From contig CAYWJR010000031.1 of assembly GCA_964458615.1 (NCBI GenBank), positions 1-18,028 on the forward strand: a stretch of DNA of 18,028 bases. Direction: 5' to 3'. This DNA comes from SHNJ01 sp964458615 (GTDB lineage: Bacteria > Pseudomonadota > Alphaproteobacteria > SHNJ01). Positions 13,488 to 18,028 of the stretch are shown here, piece after piece (the first letter of the stretch is position 1; each line of letters starts with the position of its first letter). The translations under genes were made by a program, and so were the position numbers. The notes under the pieces were generated by a model. It had not been told where the DNA came from. It did no database searches and was given only the letters and a program-made list of their open reading frames with translations.

Positions 13488-15054
13488 AATGCCGGGTTCC
13501 GGTGAACACCATCGCCAACCCGGCTTTGTCCGCGGCTTCGATGACTTCGTTGTCGCGCACCGATCCGCCCGGTTGGATGATGGCCGTTGCGCCAGCGCCC
13601 GCGATCACTTCTAAACCATCGGCGAATGGGAAAAACGCATCCGACGCGGCGGCCGATCCGGCCAGATCCAATTTATATTCGCCCGCCTTGATTTTGGCGA
13701 TGCGCGCGGAATCGATCCGGCTCATTTGGCCGGCGCCGATTCCGACGGTCGCGGTGTTTTTGGCGTAAACGATCGCGTTGGATTTCACGTGTTTGCAAAC
13801 TTTGTTGGCGAACAATAAATCCTGCAATTCCTGCGGTGTCGGCTGGCGTTTGGTGACAACGCGGATTTTGGCCATGTCGGTCGATGCGCCGTCGCGGGTT
13901 TGCACCAAATATCCGCCGCCGATGCTGCGGATTATGGGGTGTTCCGACGCGCGCGCCGGGAAATCGCACAACAACAGCAACCGCAAATTCGGTTTTTTGG
14001 CGAACAGGGCGATGGATTCTTCGTCCGCGTCCGGCGCAATGACGACTTCGGTGAAAATTTCGGTGATCGATTTTGCGGTGGTGATGTCCAATTTGCGGTT
14101 GGCCGCGATAATGCCGCCGAACGCGCTGGTCGGATCGCACGCCAATGCCTGGGCATACGCGGACGCCAAATTCAAACCGCTGGCTACGCCGCATGGATTG
14201 GCGTGTTTGATGATGGCGATTGTCGGATCGTCGAATTCGCAAACCAATTCCAACGCCGCGTCGGCGTCCAAAATATTGTTGTACGACAATTCCTTGCCTT
14301 GCATTTGCCGCGCGTTGGCGATGCCGCCCGATATAGCCGGGTTCACGTACAACGCGGCGCGTTGTTGCGGATTTTCGCCGTAACGCAAAGTTTGCTGGCG
14401 CGATCCCGATACCGATAAATTCGCGGGGAATTCTTCGCCCGATTTTTTATTCATCCATCCGACGATCGCCGCGTCGTATTGCGCGGTCAACGCAAACGCC
14501 TTGGCCGACATTTTTTGCCGGAATTCCAACGGAACCTGGCCGGACAGGCGGCCCATATAATCCATCAATTCCGCGTAATCGTTGGGATCTGTTATGATGG
14601 TGACATAACCGAAATTTTTCGCCGATGCGCGGATCATCGCCGGGCCGCCAATGTCGATATTTTCGATGCATGTTTCGTCGTCCGCGCCCGATGCGACGGT
14701 TTGCGCGAACGGATATAAATTCACGATAATCAGATCGAACGATTTGATGCCGTGTTTTTCGATGGCGTCGGCATGGTCTTTTTTGTCGGGCTTGCCCAAA
14801 ATTCCGCCATGCACCAATGGATGCAATGTTTTAACGCGGCCATCCATGATTTCCGGAAAAGACGTCAATTGCGAAACGTCCTGGTGTTTCACGTTCAATT
14901 CGGCCAGCATTTTCGCGGTGCCGCCGGTGGAATAGATTTCGATTCCATAAGACGCCAGCCAAGGCGCCAATTTGTCCAATCCGGTTTTGTCGGATACGGA
15001 AATCAAAGCGCGGCGGATTTCGCGGGGTTTGGAATGAATTTGCGGGTTGACCAT
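13477..15054 (-). CDS. purH: Bifunctional AICAR transformylase / IMP cyclohydrolase
   Basis: 525 residues, full family length. It catalyses the last two steps of IMP synthesis: formylation of AICAR from 10-formyl-THF and ring closure. The N-terminal MGS-like cyclohydrolase domain (about 12-200) shows ISVSDKTGL and STGGTAKML (42-50). The transformylase domain carries the catalytic pair K283-H284 in IIKHANPCG and ends with the typical VFTGTRHFRH. The ATG is 10 bases after the heparinase-like stop, and AAAGGCAG just upstream serves as ribosome-binding site. It is the last gene of rsmB-rpe-heparinase-like-purH and overlaps the racemase gene tail to tail by 11 bp with no visible terminator. Confidence 0.97.
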   Translation of the reverse strand: MVNPQIHSKPREIRRALISVSDKTGLDKLAPWLASYGIEIYSTGGTAKMLAELNVKHQDVSQLTSFPEIMDGRVKTLHPLVHGGILGKPDKKDHADAIEKHGIKSFDLIIVNLYPFAQTVASGADDETCIENIDIGGPAMIRASAKNFGYVTIITDPNDYAELMDYMGRLSGQVPLEFRQKMSAKAFALTAQYDAAIVGWMNKKSGEEFPANLSVSGSRQQTLRYGENPQQRAALYVNPAISGGIANARQMQGKELSYNNILDADAALELVCEFDDPTIAIIKHANPCGVASGLNLASAYAQALACDPTSAFGGIIAANRKLDITTAKSITEIFTEVVIAPDADEESIALFAKKPNLRLLLLCDFPARASEHPIIRSIGGGYLVQTRDGASTDMAKIRVVTKRQPTPQELQDLLFANKVCKHVKSNAIVYAKNTATVGIGAGQMSRIDSARIAKIKAGEYKLDLAGSAAASDAFFPFADGLEVIAGAGATAIIQPGGSVRDNEVIEAADKAGLAMVFTGTRHFRH

Positions 15055-15064
15055 GGCTGCCTTT

Positions 15065-16765
15065 TTATTTTTTACCTTCTTTTTGGATTGCCCATTTCAC
15101 AGTCGAGCTGTCGTTCAACAATTCGCCTGCAATGACGATTTGACGGGTTTTTTGAACCTGGCCTTTTTGCCCTAAATACACGCTATTCTCAAGCCTTAGT
15201 TTGCCGCCGCTGATCCGCAGACGCCATCCGGATCCGCTGGATCCGCGTAAAATCACGCTATTCTGCGCTTCTATGGATTGGATTTTGGGATGCAAATGAA
15301 ACCGGATGGTAAAATTGACCGGATCGGGCATGTGCCCGCCCGCGCGTTCCAAAATATCTTCGCCGCGTATATCGTCGCCCAAGATATTCATATAAATGCG
15401 GCGCGTGTGGCGGATTCCGGCGTTTTTGTATCCGTCATGGCTGGCGGAAAACCACAAATGGCCTTCGGCCGATTTTCGTTCGGCCATGACGCGGTATTCA
15501 TCGGCCAATGGGAAATCGTTCAAATACAAACCCGAATGCGCCGACGGCGATTGGCAGGCATCGATCCAATTTTGATCCAGCGCGAAACCCGATCCGCAAT
15601 TGACGATGACCCGTTCCTTGCCGGTTGAAAATTCCATCGCCAGCGGGCTGTTGTGATTCGCGGCGCAATCCGAAATATTGTTTGGGGGCGCATCGTTGCC
15701 GCCGCGACGGTTTCCGGCGTCCAAAATGATCAATGACCGGTTGGTTTGCAACCTATGCCATCCGCCATCGTCCAGAACGTCGCCCGGTTTTCCTTTGACG
15801 TTCGATGTGACCAGCAACAAATCCAGCAAATCGGGATTATCCTCGAAACTGCCGTGAAACAACCCAAGCCCGCCATCGCCATGGCGCAAATGCCGCAACG
15901 CGCGCGCCATCGCGGCGATCGCTTCGCCCAAACCTTCGGGCAATGGCAGTTGGGCATAGGTGAATAACGACCGTATTTCGATCAAATCCTGCAACACGCG
16001 CGCCTGCGATGCGGGCGAACGGTTGACATAACATCCGTCGGGCAGGATTTGCGAATGGATCGCGTCTTGCAATTCGGCGATCACCGGCGGCATGTCCAAA
16101 TAATCGTCGCCCAACGCATAGGCGCAGAATAACAATCCCTTGACGGCGCATAAACGCGGATAACCGGATGTGTCTTGTTCGTAAACGCGAACCAAATGCC
16201 GCAATTGCCGCATCAGGGATTGGAAAAATTGTATGCGGAAATGATCGTCGGCCGAACTGCCGAAAAATGCGTATTGGGACAACCATGCGGTCAACCGTTC
16301 GCCGATCAAATCCGGCCGCCAAGATTTTTCGTCCCAGCCGTTGAACGCCACAAACCAGTCTTCGAGCAATTGCCGCGCGGTTTGCCGCGCCGCGTTGCCG
16401 CCAACCGCATGCAAATGCCGCAGCCACCGGAAACTGTGCAATTCTTCGTACGCAAGCGGCGGCAATTGCGCATTCCACAATCCGATCGCGCGGCCATGCA
16501 GGGAAACCGGGTATTCGCGTCCTGCCAGGGGAAAAACCCCGCGCATGATTTGATTGCCCGCGTGAATATCGCCCGCGAACGCATCGCGCGGCGATTGCGC
16601 CAAATGCAATGGCGTTTGGCCATTTAGAATGGCGGAATAAACCGGACTTGCGAACGCGACCTTGCGGGTGAATTGCAACAAACGTTGCGGCCAGCCGGTT
16701 TGTTTCGAGCCGTTTTGATTTTTTTCGGCTTGCGTGGATTTGATTTGGGTTGCGTTTTTCGCCAT
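15065..16765 (-). CDS. Heparinase II/III-like protein
   Basis: 566 residues. The N-terminal 60% is an alpha-helical toroid-like region rich in Trp, His, Arg and Leu (for example WFVAFNGWDEKSWRPDLIGERLTAW). The C-terminal part is a beta-rich domain of heparinase II/III type, with VNCGSGFALDQNWIDACQSPS followed by AHSGLYLND. No signal peptide is evident: the start is hydrophilic and basic (KNATQIKSTQAEKNQNGSK), unlike secreted polysaccharide lyases. Members of this family sit beside purH and rsmB in many alphaproteobacteria, where a role in cell-envelope or exopolysaccharide turnover has been supposed but not established for this protein. Its stop is 10 bases before purH and its start 10 bases after rpe, so it is co-transcribed. 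Family call is good; substrate unknown. Confidence 0.82.
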   Translation of the reverse strand: MAKNATQIKSTQAEKNQNGSKQTGWPQRLLQFTRKVAFASPVYSAILNGQTPLHLAQSPRDAFAGDIHAGNQIMRGVFPLAGREYPVSLHGRAIGLWNAQLPPLAYEELHSFRWLRHLHAVGGNAARQTARQLLEDWFVAFNGWDEKSWRPDLIGERLTAWLSQYAFFGSSADDHFRIQFFQSLMRQLRHLVRVYEQDTSGYPRLCAVKGLLFCAYALGDDYLDMPPVIAELQDAIHSQILPDGCYVNRSPASQARVLQDLIEIRSLFTYAQLPLPEGLGEAIAAMARALRHLRHGDGGLGLFHGSFEDNPDLLDLLLVTSNVKGKPGDVLDDGGWHRLQTNRSLIILDAGNRRGGNDAPPNNISDCAANHNSPLAMEFSTGKERVIVNCGSGFALDQNWIDACQSPSAHSGLYLNDFPLADEYRVMAERKSAEGHLWFSASHDGYKNAGIRHTRRIYMNILGDDIRGEDILERAGGHMPDPVNFTIRFHLHPKIQSIEAQNSVILRGSSGSGWRLRISGGKLRLENSVYLGQKGQVQKTRQIVIAGELLNDSSTVKWAIQKEGKK

Positions 16766-16775
16766 CGCCGCGCCC

Positions 16776-17435
16776 TTACGCCGCGCGCAATTTTTTCACA
16801 TTTTCGGCGTATGCCTTGGCGCCGCCTGCGAAACTGGCTGTGCCCGCGACCAAAACATTCGCGCCCGCGGCGATCACATCACGCGCGTTTTCAAACGTTA
16901 TGCCGCCATCGACCTCAAGATCGATGTCGCGGCCGGTTTGCGTTATCATCTGGCGCAGCAATTTAATTTTCGGCAATTGCGCGGCGATAAATTTCTGTCC
17001 GCCGAATCCAGGATTCACCGTCATGACCAAAATCAAATCGACATCGCCCAAAACATGATGAACGGTGTCCACGGGCGTTGCGGGGTTCAATACCACGCCC
17101 GCCTTTTTTCCCGACTGTTTGATCATTTGGATGGTGCGGTGCAAATGCGGGCCGGATTCCGGGTGGACGGAAATAATGTCCGCGCCGGCGGCGATGAATT
17201 CGGGGATCAATGGATCGACGGGCGAAATCATCAAATGCACGTCGAACGGCAATTTGGTTGATGCGCGGATCGATTTGATAACCGGCGGGCCGAATGTCAG
17301 GTTGGGAACAAAATGCCCGTCCATGACGTCGATATGGATGTAATCGGCGCCGGCGGATTCCATGGCGCGGATTTCGTCGCCCAATTTGGAAAAGTCGGCG
17401 GATAAAATAGAAGGTGCGATTTTGATTTGCGGCAT
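16776..17435 (-). CDS. rpe: Ribulose-phosphate 3-epimerase
   Basis: 219-residue TIM-barrel enzyme interconverting D-ribulose 5-phosphate and D-xylulose 5-phosphate in the pentose phosphate pathway. The start motif IAPSILSADF carries S9. Metal ligands are H34 and D36 (HIDVMDGHFVPN), H67 (DVHLMI) and D176 (LEVDGGI), the last two aspartates also being the catalytic acid-base pair. The phosphate-binding motifs NPGFGGQKF and VAGTASF are present. It lies 17 bases after rsmB and 10 bases before the heparinase-like gene, without a clear Shine-Dalgarno site, so translational coupling to rsmB is plausible. Confidence 0.97.
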   Translation of the reverse strand: MPQIKIAPSILSADFSKLGDEIRAMESAGADYIHIDVMDGHFVPNLTFGPPVIKSIRASTKLPFDVHLMISPVDPLIPEFIAAGADIISVHPESGPHLHRTIQMIKQSGKKAGVVLNPATPVDTVHHVLGDVDLILVMTVNPGFGGQKFIAAQLPKIKLLRQMITQTGRDIDLEVDGGITFENARDVIAAGANVLVAGTASFAGGAKAYAENVKKLRAA

Positions 17436-17452
17436 ATATTTGTGTTAGCAGG

Positions 17453-18028
17453 TTACCAGGCGCGCTGCAAGCGGCAGGCGTAAAAACCGTCCATTCCGCC
17501 CAAATCTCCAAGGTCGCAAGGCAACGTCCGCAAATCGCCTTTTGGGGTAATCAATTCGCCGAAACCGGGCAATTCGGCCGGTAAAACCGGAAAACGGCGC
17601 AAATCCGTGCGCGCTTTCAATATTTTATCGATGACTTGTTCGCCTTCTTCGGGTTGCAGGGAACAAACCGCGTAAACCAAAATGCCGCCTTGCCCAAGCA
17701 TGTTGGCGGCGTTGTTCAAAATCGACAATTGCAGTTCCGCAAGGCGGATTATGTCCTCGGGCGTTTTCAAATACGGTATATCCGGGTGGCGGCGGATCGT
17801 TCCGGTGGCGCTGCATGGCGCGTCCAGCAATATATGGCTGGATTTTTCGCCTGCCTGCCATGTCAACGCGTCGGCGCACACGATTTCGGCATCCAATTTC
17901 AACCGCTGCAAATTTTCCGCCAATCGTTTCAGGCGTTTTTCATTCTGATCGACCGATATAACCCTGGCGCCGGATGCGGCCAGTTGCGCGGTTTTTCCGC
18001 CGGGCGCGGCGCAAAGATCGATAACGGT
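17453..18028 (-). CDS. rsmB: RsmB-family 16S rRNA (cytosine-C5) methyltransferase, C-terminal part
   Basis: Partial gene: the reading frame is open to the right edge, leaving 191 C-terminal residues. From the edge, motif I DLCAAPGGKT binds S-adenosylmethionine, VISVDQNEKRL binds the SAM ribose, DAPCSATGTIRRHPDI carries one of the two active-site cysteines (about residue 72 of the fragment) and YAVCSLQPEEGE carries the other (about 122). Two cysteines mark the RsmB/NOP2/NSUN m5C enzymes, which modify 16S rRNA (position 967 in E. coli). The N-terminal NusB-like domain would lie outside the window. Related m5C RNA methyltransferases cannot be fully excluded from the fragment. It heads the operon visible here. 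Confidence 0.92.
   Translation of the reverse strand, partial: TVIDLCAAPGGKTAQLAASGARVISVDQNEKRLKRLAENLQRLKLDAEIVCADALTWQAGEKSSHILLDAPCSATGTIRRHPDIPYLKTPEDIIRLAELQLSILNNAANMLGQGGILVYAVCSLQPEEGEQVIDKILKARTDLRRFPVLPAELPGFGELITPKGDLRTLPCDLGDLGGMDGFYACRLQRAW

Overview
The window reads as chromosomal DNA of an alphaproteobacterium. The basis is gene order: a separate Fo ATP-synthase cluster atpI-atpB-atpE-atpF'-atpF with a distinct b' subunit; the block mutY / DUF721 (DciA-like) / DsbA-family thioredoxin / smc; and rsmB-rpe-heparinase II/III-like-purH. Coding density is very high, no stretch over 300 bases lacks a gene, and I see no tRNA, rRNA, CRISPR array, phage gene or insertion sequence. I cannot name a genus.

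Layout. 31-741 (+) is a small protein with a C-terminal J-domain, separated by a bidirectional terminator from the Fo cluster, which runs on the minus strand from 3390 down to 804 behind a good sigma70-type promoter near 3454-3482. An MFS-like transporter (4716-3577), a large smc gene (8258-4800, GTG start), a DsbA-family oxidoreductase (9181-8411) and a DUF721/DciA-like gene (9867-9343) follow on the minus strand. mutY (9879-10949, +) starts 11 bp from the DUF721 start. At the right end rsmB (partial), rpe, a heparinase II/III-like gene and purH form a tight minus-strand operon.

The unusual part is 10986-13487 (+). A TrpR-superfamily YerC-type regulator has a near-perfect 36-bp palindrome in its promoter region. 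One base after its stop codon begins an untracked 33-codon ORF containing five histidines, three of them consecutive, followed by three mutually exclusive RNA pairings: an early hairpin, a 12-pair antiterminator and a rho-independent terminator. This is the architecture of a histidine-tRNA-sensing transcription attenuator. Yet the genes behind it are not histidine-biosynthesis genes. They encode a class I aminoacyl-tRNA-synthetase-like protein (TyrRS/TrpRS type by eye) with altered HIGH and KMSKS-like motifs, and a translationally coupled DapF-superfamily racemase that resembles the staphylopine-pathway histidine racemase CntK and keeps both catalytic cysteines. My reading is an undescribed histidine-controlled pathway that makes or uses D-histidine or a histidine conjugate, governed both by a YerC/HisR-like repressor and by attenuation. 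The leader, RNA pairings and cysteines are directly visible; the enzyme family of the first gene and the substrate of the second are inference.
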